64,000 nt of DNA from Arthonia radiata (GCA_002989075.1 PSQN01000013.1:309178-373177); one strand, 5' to 3'. Counted from the first letter of the stretch, positions 41,973 to 52,673 are shown. Notes: generated by a model not told the origin, from the sequence alone. Numbers and translations: made by a program.

Positions 41973-43091
41973 TCAACGGCCCAATTCCATACACCAAAAG
42001 GCCGGCTCCTTCTGCTCCTGCAACAGCTGCCCGAACCATATTCTATCCATTCGATGCATCTCGGAGATGGCCTGGCTCACTATGGCCATCAACACATCCC
42101 TGCTGTGTACCGGGTTTTCCCACCTGCTTCCTCCACAGCTATTCCCTTCACATTTCAAACCTGCAGTCCAAAGCGGACAAAGCGGACGCACATCGTTGAC
42201 TCCGCTCATGCTGTAATACGCTTTGTCTTTGCGCCTCTCTTCCTTCTCATCAGTGCCCTGCGAGTCTTGAGGTCTGACAACGAACCAGATCCACAAGTAA
42301 TGCCATACGAGATGGATTCCCCACCCGCGTTGGAAGCTGGCTTTTGCGTGGTCACTGCCCCGCTTTTCGACGATATCGACACACATCTTGATCCCGTCCT
42401 TTCCGAACCCTCTCGCTGTCTCCCCGTTCAGACCTGTCAAATACCTCCGTGCTTCATCAGCCGAAACCGGGACGAAGTGATTCCCTTGTGGACATGCCTG
42501 AGGGAGATAGTCCGGAATCCGCGGCACATCCTGAGACTGCGCCTTTGACACTTGCTTTCCCTTCTTATCAGCCTCTCCAGTCCATCCACGCGGCTGAGTA
42601 GATGGTGCCGTCGGCGTGTCTTTTGCCGGAGCTGACGTTGACGACCCAATGTCATTCCCTTGAGCTGCTCTTAAAGCGCGCTGCCTCTCGATCTCAGCAA
42701 CCACGGTTTTATAAACCTCGGGTCGCGTGATCTGGATGATCAACAAATCATCGATGAAACTTGGGTAATCGGGGATCTTGTCGTTGCCCTTGAATACCAG
42801 CTGCTGATGACCCTCCCAAAGTTCCCCCTTGAACCCATATCGCGGGAACATGACCATGTCTGGGCGAGCCCAAACCATGTACTTCTTCAATTCCTCATCC
42901 CACTGCCGTCCTTGCGGCGCAAAATTCCTGTCCAGTGCCTCTTGGAATACCACATCATCCAAGACCTCCTCAACCTTATCGAGATATTCCTTCTTCTGTC
43001 CGCTCTCCTCCATCGTCTTCAATCCTTTCGTTAGCAAAGCCTCGAAGTCTTGCCTTGTATAAGACCGCTCCCATCTGGCTGACGGTGCCAT
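41973..43091 (-). CDS. Hypothetical protein
   Basis: 372 aa, one exon, start MAPSARWERSYTRQD (43091). I recognise no family. The N-terminal 130 residues are charged and helical (DFEALLTKGLKTMEESGQKKEYLDKVEEVLDD) with several Trp/Tyr. A Ser/Thr/Pro/Ala-rich linker follows (145-195). The C-terminal half holds Trp-rich segments (GWGIHLVWHYLWIWFVV) and four Cys (CPLWTAGLKCEGNSC; FWC). The hydrophobic Trp-rich segment is flanked by charges and is probably buried rather than transmembrane. Coding confidence rests on length and composition. Confidence 0.5.
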   Translation of the reverse strand: MAPSARWERSYTRQDFEALLTKGLKTMEESGQKKEYLDKVEEVLDDVVFQEALDRNFAPQGRQWDEELKKYMVWARPDMVMFPRYGFKGELWEGHQQLVFKGNDKIPDYPSFIDDLLIIQITRPEVYKTVVAEIERQRALRAAQGNDIGSSTSAPAKDTPTAPSTQPRGWTGEADKKGKQVSKAQSQDVPRIPDYLPQACPQGNHFVPVSADEARRYLTGLNGETARGFGKDGIKMCVDIVEKRGSDHAKASFQRGWGIHLVWHYLWIWFVVRPQDSQGTDEKEERRKDKAYYSMSGVNDVRPLCPLWTAGLKCEGNSCGGSRWENPVHSRDVLMAIVSQAISEMHRMDRIWFGQLLQEQKEPAFWCMELGR

Positions 43092-43330
43092 GGCGTAGCG
43101 AAGCAGGTGAATTTTCGAGGATGTTTACGGAAGAAGAAAGAACGCGTGCACGAGCTTGGCTTTTTCGGAAACCTAACATTGTGGTCTAGATCGAATTTGG
43201 CTAGCGCATCGATATCACCAACAATGTTGGGATGAATCAAACGAATCAGACCCTGACCAACGGAAAGCCTCATATTTGACTCCTTCGTCCATGACCCTTA
43301 GCCAGATACCCTTGCAAACCACGTTGGCAG

Positions 43331-44101
43331 ATCTTCGACCAGCAGCTGCGTCTCACCGACAAGACTCTCTACGCTTCACTGTGTTACGCATTGCACCACA
43401 CTGGACCAATTCTCAACAAAGAGAAAGCAAAGCTGGTCCATCTCACGGAACTCGTTCGCGAAGGACAGCACCGTGTGGATGCTGTATACTGGCTTTATTG
43501 TCGGTCGGAATAGTCAAAGGGTAGGTTTTAGTGACTAATCCCAGTCTTTTAGTCGCTAATGTCCGTGCGGAGGCTTCCTCGACTAATTAACTAAGAATAG
43601 TCACTACCTGACGTCGTTAACAACAATATTACGTAATTTTAAAACTTGATACTAGCTACATATGCCCTACTATCTCTGTCTGTACGCAGACATCGACGAT
43701 GGAGCGCGCTATTAACGTCTAACACGCTGTATTAAATCTTAAATTTTTGCGGCTAGCGGCTCTAGCGGGTGTTAGTCAGAGTACTTTAGTAAACAGTTAG
43801 TGACTAAACTTAGTTAAATAGTCAATAAGCTTTACGCACGGACAACATAGACTATTCTGAAGGGAATAGTGACTAAAAGACAAAGATTAGTGACTGTTCC
43901 GCATACCTTGACTAAACCGACCGACATTATGACATAAGATCTTTCGAGCAGTATCAGCGGCTAGGCGGGGCCCTGCACGACTTCAGATGGGAAGACGCGA
44001 AAGGACTGAAGACGTTGAACATGAATGATAAGATGCGAGACAGCGCTGGGGAGACTTTGCAGATAGCGAATCATGTTCGGTGGGCACTTGGCGAAGGTTG
44101 A
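43331..44101 (+). pseudogene. Reading frame split by a MITE insertion
   Basis: Two open segments in the flanks of the element at 43499-43926 belong to one frame. The left part ends ...HRVDAVYWLY at the TTAT duplication; the right part continues DIRSFEQYQRLGG... to TGA at 44101. Removing the element and one TTAT copy joins them in frame into about 113 codons with ordinary protein composition. As the sequence stands, translation from the left stops four codons inside the element (TAG). The 5' end is unclear: the frame is closed upstream at 43292, but a plausible splice acceptor (TTGGCAG at 43324-43330) precedes the first codon used here, so an upstream exon may be lost or unrecognised. No family identified. 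Confidence 0.6.
43499..43926. mobile_element. Foldback-type MITE, 428 bp
   Basis: Inverted termini TGTCGGTCGG at both ends, flanked by direct TTAT (43495-43498 and 43927-43930). The inverted similarity continues imperfectly for about 120-145 bp per arm: TAGTCAA, TAGTCACTAAT, GTCTTTTAGTC, TGTCCGTGCG and TTAACTAAG recur in matching order. The element is therefore mostly two arms around a short AT-rich centre. No coding capacity. TTAT as a 4-bp target duplication does not fit hAT (8 bp), Mutator (9-11 bp) or piggyBac (TTAA), so the superfamily is left open. Confidence 0.82.
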
Positions 44102-44287
44102 TCACTGTGAAGAGTCAGTGTAGCGAGGAACGAGTTTGCAAGATCAGCAGTCATTTTCTTTCCGTGTTTAATAGTCATACATACCCGTACGTGTTCTTGC
44201 GTCAGAAAGTAGCATACAGTTGTACATCTTGATTCCAAATGTGTGTCAAGCTCCCTGGCTCATGCGCGGTGCCTCAATTCTATTTTG

Positions 44288-45322
44288 CTACAGCTCCTCT
44301 TCATCTTCAAGTTCTTGTGGAAGGTCTTCTGGGTGATACCACTCCGAATCCTTCGCTTTACCGTTTGCGGAAGCTCTACGTTCGACGTACGACTCAAAGG
44401 ACCCGTCCATCGCCAGAGGAAGTTTTGTAGGTGAATGCAGGTGCGATAGTTGCAGGTCGCTGTTCGAGCCGAGATCAGCGTTCCGATTTGCGGCCTCTGT
44501 AAAGATGTTGCCACCAGCCCGCTTCTTGCGCGGAGAGAAGACCGGCTCCAGATCCCCATCTGTAGTCCGTCGACCCCTTCCGCCGAACACCATCTGAGCC
44601 TCGGAGATGTCGAGTACGACTGGCTCCTGCGGTAGGATCACTAGATAAGTCTCGGAACCCACGATCCTCACGGTCTTGTCATTAATCAGCTCAATACCTT
44701 CGCTTTGATCAAGCTGCCCTGACCACGCACGTGGCTTTCCTGCACGTTTCTTTGGCTCGTACAACTCTGCCATCGCTTCATGCATTAGTCGACTGTTCTC
44801 CTCATTGGCACGACGGCGCTCTTCCGCCCGTTCGCGACGCTCCCGCTCTTCTTTCGCGAGACGCCTGCCTTCACCTTCAAGGCGATGCGTTTCCTCAAAG
44901 CGGTCGAATCCTTCATTCTGCCGCCGCTTCCGGTCTTGCTCTTTCTGGCGAGCCTGCTCCCGCTCGAACTCGGCTACAGGACATGGCCGTGAAGCTGGCA
45001 TTTTGATCTCCGTATCGATAGACAGCATGCGGTCAACATATTGCGACGGATGCCAGTCTTCACACTGTAAATCTGCACGGATTAGGCCTTGGTCTTCCAC
45101 TCGGATGTCGGCGAGTGCGGAGTTGAATGGCTCGCGGCGGATCGCATGGCCTCGAGCTTCAAGCATGTCAATCGTAGATTGAAAAGCAAATAGCTGCTTG
45201 CGCTTTTGTCCAGCGAAGGACGGTTGAAAGGTACTCGAAGGTTTTAGGGTGCCAGCCAAACGGTGTGGTATCTGCTGTGTGCCGGGGATTGGCCAGCCAG
45301 TGGTGAAGGCGGGTTTGACCAT
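44288..45322 (-). CDS. Hypothetical coiled-coil protein
   Basis: 344 aa from MVKPAFTTGWPIPG (45322). The frame stays open upstream to 45490 without an ATG, so a 5' exon or a longer leader is possible; that stretch includes CALCQQYRAR. No family recognised. Order: Pro/Gln-rich start, a helical region, then a strongly charged coiled coil (REQARQKEQDRKRRQ, RRLAKEERERRERAEERRR; about 120-190), then a beta-prone segment (GSETYLVILPQEPVVLDIS; about 225-245) and a polar tail ending in Glu. It may be nuclear because of its basic clusters, but this is a guess. Confidence 0.5.
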   Translation of the reverse strand: MVKPAFTTGWPIPGTQQIPHRLAGTLKPSSTFQPSFAGQKRKQLFAFQSTIDMLEARGHAIRREPFNSALADIRVEDQGLIRADLQCEDWHPSQYVDRMLSIDTEIKMPASRPCPVAEFEREQARQKEQDRKRRQNEGFDRFEETHRLEGEGRRLAKEERERRERAEERRRANEENSRLMHEAMAELYEPKKRAGKPRAWSGQLDQSEGIELINDKTVRIVGSETYLVILPQEPVVLDISEAQMVFGGRGRRTTDGDLEPVFSPRKKRAGGNIFTEAANRNADLGSNSDLQLSHLHSPTKLPLAMDGSFESYVERRASANGKAKDSEWYHPEDLPQELEDEEEL

Positions 45323-45830
45323 TTTAGATGATATGAGGTCTGTGTTTTGGACGTGTTGGATGTCCTGCGAAAACGTTTCCCGCGTCGGAAGAACATATTT
45401 GTGCGTATTGCTGGTCAATCTGCTTCCCTTTGTTCTCGCTCGGTACTGTTGACACAATGCGCAAACCTTTGCAGGCACAGCATTTGCCAATGGGTGGCTT
45501 TGTTTGACATGGTCAAAAATCTGTATGCGCTTGCATTGTCAAGATGGCAGGACTGTCTGATACGTTGACTGCTGACGCGACTCGCTTCCACGCCACTCGT
45601 CGATGCTGTTGAACTGTGGGGTTGTGCAAATTATGTCCAGGTGCTGTCGGCAGTGAAAGCGATTTGCGAAGCACACTGATACCAACAACGATAACGTCCG
45701 CTTGTATCTGTTTCAGTCGCTTGATTTCTGTGCGCAATAAGTTTTCACAAGTTCCTCAAGCGAAGTTCGAGCTCGCAATTGTTGTGTAGCCTGGAAACTT
45801 GATTCGTATTTCCATCAATCCTTGCAGCCT
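45323..45830. other. Intergenic region
   Basis: 508 bp between divergent genes. No feature beyond the open but ATG-less upstream frame of the 44288-45322 gene. Confidence 0.35.
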
Positions 45831-46751
45831 CATGTCTAGACCACTAAACCCAAACGCACCGCTGTTCTATCCTCGCCTTGCACGCTATCGAGAAGTCTTT
45901 CAGGTCAAGCAGCGGTCGGAAAGGTTTTCGAGCGCCATCTTCCACTCGATGATCCTGACTACTTGCAGCCGCATGCACTTGGGGTCAGTGGTATCTCCAT
46001 ATGCATGGGAGTTTACTTCAAACCTGATCGAGAACACTTGTTTCTGGCGCACATAGCAAACCTACGAGAGTGTATGTTTGCGCCACGAGATGCTGACGAC
46101 GATGCCAGAGTCCGCGTGCAACAACATGTGCGTGTAAAAGCCATTGGACTGATCGAGATGGGCATCCCTGTCTGGGAATGGGTCGCAAACATCGATGTTA
46201 TGAGGAGATCGCTTGTCATCTTCGCGCCTCCGGATCCAGCGCCACATGGGCCTAGAAGTGACTTTGTTCTTGCGATTCGAAATGCTTTCGAATCCATCAT
46301 GGGCTCAAGTGAAGATGACCACGCCTAGGCAGATCCAGAAGCTGCAGACGAGGCGGGGAACTACGCTCCAGCCAAGGTATTTTGTCGCTTCATCATTCCG
46401 TATTCTGTACTAGAGAGCGTGCAGCTCATCTTTATTGATTCAAAGTGGGACGTTTGGACGAGGCACAGATCGATTGATATTGAGGCACCAGGCGTAGCGG
46501 CTGAGGGCGCAAAAGAATGCTTTGGTGTCTCAGTGCGAATTAGAGGCGCTGCACAATCAGATTGGACTGATGAGGCGCTGATGCATGACAGCGGGGCTGG
46601 ACGCGTTGGGGAGAGGCTGAGACTTGGTTCACACCCCGGCGATTCTCAAATGGCAAATGTCCTGGGATCCACTCCCCGGGACGCAAGAGAAGATGGCATG
46701 AAGACTGGAGGCGAGCGAGCCCTGAGACCAAGGTGGTATTCGGCGTGTTAG
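45831..46751 (+). pseudogene. Decayed paralogue of the 47050-47965 gene
   Basis: Starts at ATG 45831 (MSRPLNPNAPLFYPRLARYREVF). Near 45901-45907 homology moves one frame over (GQAAVGKVFERHLPLDDPD) and continues LGVSGISICMGVYFKPDREHLFLAHIANL, matching GVSGLLSCVGVYFKPDPQHFLIAHIAI of the downstream copy. A TAG at 46326-46328 then interrupts the frame, which stays open behind it to TGTTAG at 46751. So there are two lesions: a frameshift and an in-frame stop. The aligned block covers about 110 residues at clear but not high identity. Function of the family unknown. The shorter product 45963-46328 alone could still be made. Confidence 0.55.
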
Positions 46752-47049
46752 TTGAGTGTGAGGCGTCGCATTCTTGCTATCCGCGGGTTCTGTTGCGATG
46801 CACCATTATTAGGAGTTTGCAGTACCAATTACCTCATAATAGAATGCTCTATCATGCCGCAAACAAGGCCGTGGGGATCGAATGACGTGAGCAGTTTGCC
46901 AGAAGATTTTTGTCCTGGCACTTTGTCTCGTGAGCAAACTATTGGCGCCTCGTCTCTGCTGTGGTGCCTATAAGACTCGCTGTGATCAGGCGCACGAGAA
47001 CAGATAGTGAACGCAACATTTGCACCGGAATAGAAGACTTACCAACGCA

Positions 47050-47965
47050 ATGAGCAATATATCCCCTGTGGCCGCTGGGGCACCTAGCTCTCAGTCAGAT
47101 GATGGCAAGTTGTCTCAAGCTCAACGTGGGAGACAAAATGAGAAAGAGTCAAGTTCCAATCCGAAACCCATCTCACCAAAGTTGTTTCGTGAAGTTCAGC
47201 ACGGCTTTGCCGCGGTCGGAAGCAGATGAGCGCTCTGACCTAGTCGAGCCCGAAATTCGTCAAGACTGCGGACGGATCCTTGCAGTCGGAGTGAGCGGAC
47301 TGCTCAGCTGTGTTGGCGTCTACTTCAAACCGGATCCACAACATTTTCTCATCGCTCACATCGCCATCTCAGACAACTATCCTTGGAACCCAAGCCCGAA
47401 TGCGCAAACATCAGTCGAGTTCAACGCGATGATGCAAAAACATCTGGAACGACTGATTAGGGTGCGCATCCCAGATTGGGACAAGTCGACGAATATTAAT
47501 CTCATGCGGAAGACTTTGGTCATGATGATGTGTCCATTTCCACGCGTGTCACCAGCGTATGTATTCGCAACTTCCCTGCGACATGCAGTGAAACAGTTCA
47601 TGAAAGAACCTTCGGATGATGATGCTTGGCTCCGAGAAGTTCCGACAGGATGGGATGTTGGCAAGACAGTGTCGGGTACAGTGAGCTCGAGGTCTTTCGG
47701 ATTCGTCATCGAGGGTCCCCGATTTGACCATGCCCGACCCTGTCTCATTGCCGGTCCTGTTTTCAGCAGTAAGTCGCTTCGCGGGATAAGAGCTTCAGAC
47801 ACCTTCGTAAAGATCCCGCCCGAACATTACAAGAATGAAGACGTTGACATCACGCCACGAGAGGGTGAATCTTACAAAGGCGCGTGGATAGTGGCGGAGG
47901 ACTTGTGGAACCAAGACGCTCTATTTGTGGACGGGATGAACAAATTGTTTGGAGAGAACGCGTAA
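47050..47965 (+). CDS. Hypothetical protein, GVYFKPD family (better-preserved copy)
   Basis: The main open frame 47099-47965 encodes up to 288 aa. Its conserved part has ILAVGVSGLLSCVGVYFKPDP, LIAHI, NAMMQKHLERLIRVRIPDWD, INLMRKTLVMMM and SLRHAVKQFM, then FGFVIEGPRF and a charged tail with DDDAWLREVPTGWD before it. The upstream frame from ATG 47050 (MSNISPVAAGAPSS... KLFREVQHGFAAVG) resembles the N-terminus of the decayed copy but is one base out of register from the main frame near 47215. So either the start is 47099 and the similarity is chance, or this copy also carries a frameshift. No known domain. It is a tandem repeat of the preceding locus. Confidence 0.55.
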
Positions 47966-48290
47966 GTCGATGTTGTTGGAGAGTTGATCCCCCATTGATG
48001 GTCTGAGCCTCAGCAACGGTAGCAATTAAACAGCAGTCATAAAAGCGTTTGCGTTCAAACCGCAAGTTTCAGAAAGCGTTTTTGGAAGTGTAGTGATCTT
48101 TCTTCTTTGCTTCGAGCTCGCCGTGGCGCCTGCTGATTGAGGGCACGATGGCAAAATGAGCGATATGTTCCGGCGTCGCGATTTGCGATGCTATCGGCAA
48201 GCCCTGTTTGCCGCCAGCGAAATCCCGGAACAGGCTCCTGCTATTGACGTCTACGCCGTACAGCAATTGTCCCATGCAGAAGAATCTTAC
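47966..48290. other. Intergenic region
   Basis: 325 bp between convergent genes. Nothing identified. Confidence 0.4.
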
Positions 48291-49590
48291 TCATTCGACC
48301 CACCATTCCATTATGATGTTGGCCGCACTCATGACTTCGGCCAAGCCAGGCGGTGGTGCTTGAAGGTGCTTTTCTCTGCAGCGGCCGCGGTCGGACTTAG
48401 CCAGAATGATATTGCGTAGATGTGGCAGGTGACTGTGCTTGTTTCTCGCAAGGGAATGCAAAGCGACCTCGAAAGGCTGCAGGCTGTACTGCTGATCGAT
48501 TGTGCTTTCGTCCTCAACGAAGCCGAGCTATAAGAGTCAGCATGAATCGCTAAGCGTAACGACCTCGAGAACGGCATACTCGTAAATTCTCTAGGGACCT
48601 CGGCAGCCGCTTGTACGCATGCGTATCTGCTTCAACTTGCGGTATCAGAATATGCGCCGGGCTTTCGAGGTCAAAAACTTGAGGTGACCAGGCTGGAAAG
48701 AGAGGAGCAGCTCGCTTCATTAGAAGTTCGACTCGAAAGGTCAGATCTCTCAACGATGTGAACTCTGAAAAGTCGATGACCTCAGCTGAGGATGGATTGA
48801 CCAGCGGATCATCATCGCTGATCCTATAATATTCGATGCAAAGCCGAGTCAGCTGCATACGATATGGTTCCAAGTAGTTCATGATCCGGCTCAACCATTC
48901 CTCGTGGCCAGTAGCCCACCAGATTTCCAAACACTCAATATTAGGCAACCAGAAATGTAGGTCCTCGAGGCTTTGGAGAGTACTCCATGAGCGGCTGTGG
49001 AACTTCCTGACCCTCGACGTGACTCTGAGAGCTTCGGCGAGGTGGAGCTCGCTCATAAGGGCACTACTCGGCTTAGGCACCGACGATGACAACAAGGTTA
49101 TCTCTTCCAGGTTCTGCAGGCGGCAGAGCGAGGCGAAGTTGCGCTCCTTCAAGCGGCATGCAAGAGACATGACTGAGATATTACTGAGCAGCTTGGGATC
49201 CCGCAGTAGGTTCTCTGCGAGGTCATCGTATTCAAATTCATTCAAGCCCACCGAGTCGACTACAAATGTGGTCACATGAGGCAAGCTTGAGATGAAGCGC
49301 AGGACCATGTCGACGAGTTCTCGAGCATGTTGTGGTGTGTAGTCTTGAGGAGGGTCTCCGGCGAAGCCCAAGTAGCGCGGATGTGCCTTCAAATCAGGAC
49401 GTCGATCGAAGACAGTGCTTGCGAAGGACTGCAGCTTTTTACCATTATGAGGATCGAACTGTACGCTGCTATACAATAGCGGCTCCACAAGTGTATGGAT
49501 ACTGCGGTTGACAAGCGACAAAGCATAGTAGTCTGCGTGGGGAAGAGACTGGAATGCTTTGAATAGCATCTCGTTCGGAAGGTGTAGCAT
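48291..49590 (-). CDS. F-box protein, array member 1 (intact)
   Basis: Probable substrate adaptor of an SCF ubiquitin ligase. Exons complement(48291..48527, 48580..49590), 415 aa; intron GTATGC...TTATAG, phase 0. The F-box is at residues 2-45: LPNEMLFKAFQSLPHADYYALSLVNRSIHTLVEPLLY. A leucine-rich body follows, with array-conserved phrases (LLRDPKLLSNISVMSL; SLCRLQNLEEITLLSSS; WLPNIECLEI; YKRLPRSLENLR before the intron). The last exon (79 codons) ends ...ANIIMEWWVE; the W-W ending recurs in members 2-4. The intron position, directly after RLPxSLxxxx, is shared by members 1-4. Target unknown. Confidence 0.8.
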
Positions 49591-49913
49591 TGTTGGCGTT
49601 GCTGTTAGAAGAGTTGTTGGAAGATCGATGGGCTTCTTTGCTACGCCGCATGCAGATGAGAATCACTGAGACGCTAGGACGGAATAGGTTAGTACACCAA
49701 TTGCATCCTTGTAATTCCACCGGTGCGCTTCAGTCCTGGGTGTTGAATGCTGTTTTGGACATGAAAGACAGGTTCTGGCTGGTCAAATCCAATCGCCGTA
49801 TCTCGATGTACGAGGCGACCTTCATCATTATCTTGGGGGAGCTTCGCCGTGCTCTGGTCAAGCAGAACACTTGTTCACAGCATCATACCTGCTAACACCA
49901 GCGCGGCATTGCT
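49591..49913. other. Intergenic spacer in the F-box array
   Basis: 323 bp. Promoter of member 1 and 3' flank of member 2. No other feature. Confidence 0.4.
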
Positions 49914-51204
49914 TCAAGGCCACCACTCAAAATCGATCTCCGCCGCGTTCATAGCTCGCTGCAGCTGCGGACAAGGGGGACGAGGTTCCTCATGCGACGT
50001 ACGTTCCGCGTAGAAGTGTCCGTCCAGCGAGATCCGCCGCAGATTTGGCAGTGATCGTCTTTTGAGGTTCGCTAGAGCACAAAGCGCCTCTGTGCACTTC
50101 TTGGTATCTTCGGCAAGCAGCCTCCCGTGATCGTCTTCAAACGGAAACTGCGTTTGTCAGTACGAAGCCTGATCGTGAATTTGCAGTCATCGGCTTACTT
50201 GAACGATCTCCAGCGACCGTGGTAAACGCTTGCCAATGTGCGCATCAACTTCGATAAAACGTTGGACATCCTGATAATTTTCCTCCTCAGACATATATCA
50301 TATCGTCAAGCCCGGCCCGGTACCCCTCCCCAAGGCTGAAGAGAATCTGAATGGGCACGCTGAGCTCTTGAAGCTTCAACAACGACGAAAACTGGATCTG
50401 TGGTTCAACTCGCGGGTTGTGAGGCTCTGGAAATAGCAGGCAAAATCGTTGGGCGTGCTCTGAAAAGGCTTCGAAACAGCGATATAAGTCCCTCAGACTC
50501 CCTCTTCCTTCAGGGCTCCACTGCATAGTTATATCCTGCAACTGAGGCAGCCAGTCGGGTAAGTAGCGAATGCCCTTCGGTGTAGAAGTGATGTTGTTGA
50601 AGAGCGTTAGTAGACTTGAGCGGCCCCTGATTGCAAGTGGTGGATACGCTCCCCTATCGGAGGGCTCTGCATCAATTGATGGAATTTCCTCCAACCCTAC
50701 TGTCGCATTTTCGAGACATGGCAGACAGAAGAGCCACATGAGTGAGCGCAAGTCAAGGTCCAGACAAGTATGAAAAGTCGTGATGTTGCTAAGTGCCTTG
50801 CTATCCCGCAAGATATGATCTGTCACGCTACTAGGGCAGTCTCTTGACATCAAGTCACCAGTCGAGAAATATGTCAAATTCGGGAGGCTGAGAAGTAGTT
50901 CCCTGAACAAAGCGCCCATTCTTGGAGTATCTGCCGGTTGGTCATCTCCAGCCGGACTTTGATATTCGATGGATTGTATGAAATAGCGGTACTCTGGCCT
51001 CCACTTAGTGATTGTCTTTTTCAAGCACTTCAGGTCCCACGCATCGAAGCGCCGAAGCAGGACCGCGCTGTACAGTAGAGGAGCGACGAAATCGTGAATG
51101 TGATGATTCACTAGAGATAAATGCAAATAGCTGGATACAGACAGATTAGGGTCGTACAGAATTTTTGATAGGATCTCAGCAGGCAGACTGTCGAGCGCAG
51201 GCAT
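49914..51204 (-). CDS. F-box protein, array member 2 (1-nt frameshift near 3' end)
   Basis: F-box at residues 5-46 (SLPAEILSKILYDPNLSVSSYLHLSLVNHHIHDF), body with LRDSKALSNITTFHTCLDLD and WLPQLQDITMQW. The uninterrupted frame ends at 50287 (305 aa). Homology to the other members continues one base out of register: EEENYQDVQRFIEVDAH, then GKRLPRSLEIVQ, then a GTAAGC intron (50148-50198) and a last exon 49914..50147 ending ...NAAEIDFEWWP. Removing one base near 50289 makes the first exon 1005 nt and brings everything into phase 0, as in members 1, 3 and 4. So this is a recent lesion or an assembly error. If real, the product lacks its last 110 residues but keeps the F-box. Confidence 0.65.
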
Positions 51205-51381
51205 TTTGAGTGACTCGTTGCTTCGTCAAAAAGATAAGTTTGCGCGCTGGGGATGCGTTCGCGCTGGGACATGCCTGCGCTAGCGTGAGGCTGGGCATAT
51301 GATTGTGTGCAATATTCGATCATCAAGGTGCTGGGACACCTGCGTGAAGATGGAAGGCCAGGGGCTGATTTCATGGTGACA

Positions 51382-52673
51382 TCACTGAATCCACCACTGC
51401 ACTTGGATGCCGGCCCCATACATGGCCATCACCAGATCAAGCGAGAGATGTTTGTGGTCCTCGCCGACAGGGCCGCAACAGAGGCGACTCCCGTCAAGAT
51501 GTAGAGTCTTCAGGTGCGGCAGCACTTGCGATTTTTTCTGGGAGAGGGCGAGTAACGCTTCTCCATAGAATGGAATGTCGTTGAAGATTGCTCCACCATG
51601 ATCTTCGGCGAACACGACCTGTGTCGGTCAGCACAGGCATATCTACGATAGGTTTCACTCACATGCAGAGTCTTCAAAGAGTTGGGGAGTCGTTTCCAAC
51701 ATTCGACGTCTACTTTAGCGCATCACTGCGTCTCGCAGGTCTTGCGCGTGTTTCTTACCTCGGCATCGGCAGTATAATCGCTTCGCCATTCGAAAAGGAA
51801 CTGTGCCGGTACACTGAGTTCTCGCAGTTTAGGATATCGCGAGAAGTCTAGCTCTGGTAGAGCCTGAAGATTAGAAGGCATGCCATTTTGGAGCACGAGA
51901 GATATTCGCCGAAGATAGGGGGCGAGTTCTTGCAGATCTGACGATACATATGCAGTCGGCCAGTTATCGTTTGTAAGCCACTCCAGCTCGAGATCCTCGA
52001 GGCGAGGTAACCACCGACGGAGATTTCCGACGCGGCGAGGAATGCAGATTTTGTTGTTCACCAGCGTCCTGACCTTGGAACGACCGCGTATTGAGGTAAG
52101 CGGATATCCCATCTGCCGTGACTCCGCGTACACTGAAGGAACATTGTCCAGAGGTAGCGAAGCAGTCTTGAGGTGCGGCATACGTAACACCCACATCAAA
52201 GAGCACGTGTCAATCACTCCGTGAATTCTCAGATCGGTGATACCGGACAACATGTCGTCGTCCGACATAAAATAGATCAATGTATCATCCGAAATTGGGC
52301 CCATATCTGTCGATCCAATCGAGACTTCGTGCAGATTGGTCAAACAAGGTAGCAACTTTTTAATAAGGCGGTCGAATCGGGGGCTCACTGTGGTCTTGTT
52401 ACCGAAGCGTAGCTGTTGTAAATGTATCGACCGCACCGGTACAGCTAGAGCTGGGTTTCTGTAAGAGATCGCGAAATTGAACTTTACTAGTGTGCGTGAA
52501 AATTGGGAATTATTCGACCCATTGATGACGACGTCGTGGTACAGCATAGGCTTGACCAATTCCTTAAGCCGGCGATTGACCAGCACGAGACGACGATAGT
52601 CACCTTTGGTAAGTTTAGAGTCCCGGAGAATGCTTAGGACGATCTCAATTGGCAAATCGTGCAATGAAGCCAT
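51382..52673 (-). CDS. F-box protein, array member 3 (in-frame TGA)
   Basis: Exons complement(51382..51618, 51663..52673). Start MASLHDLPIEIVLSIL (52673); a Met three codons upstream is also possible. The F-box is at 5-45. The body has SIRGRSKVRTLVNN and WLPRLEDLELEW. A TGA at 51723-51725 stops translation after 316 residues. The same frame continues behind it (CAKVDVECWKRLPNSLKTLH), reaches the conserved GTGAGT intron and the final 79-codon exon ending ...IQVQWWIQ. Spacing from WRSDY to WKRLP equals that in intact member 4 if the TGA stands for one residue, which argues for a point nonsense change (for example CGA to TGA), not an intron. Likely a young pseudogene. Confidence 0.65.

Noticed and set aside
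48156-48419. 87-codon plus-strand ORF (MSDMFRRRDLRC...)
   Set aside because: It is antisense to the last exon of F-box member 1, whose reading frame, intron position and W-W ending are supported by paralogues.
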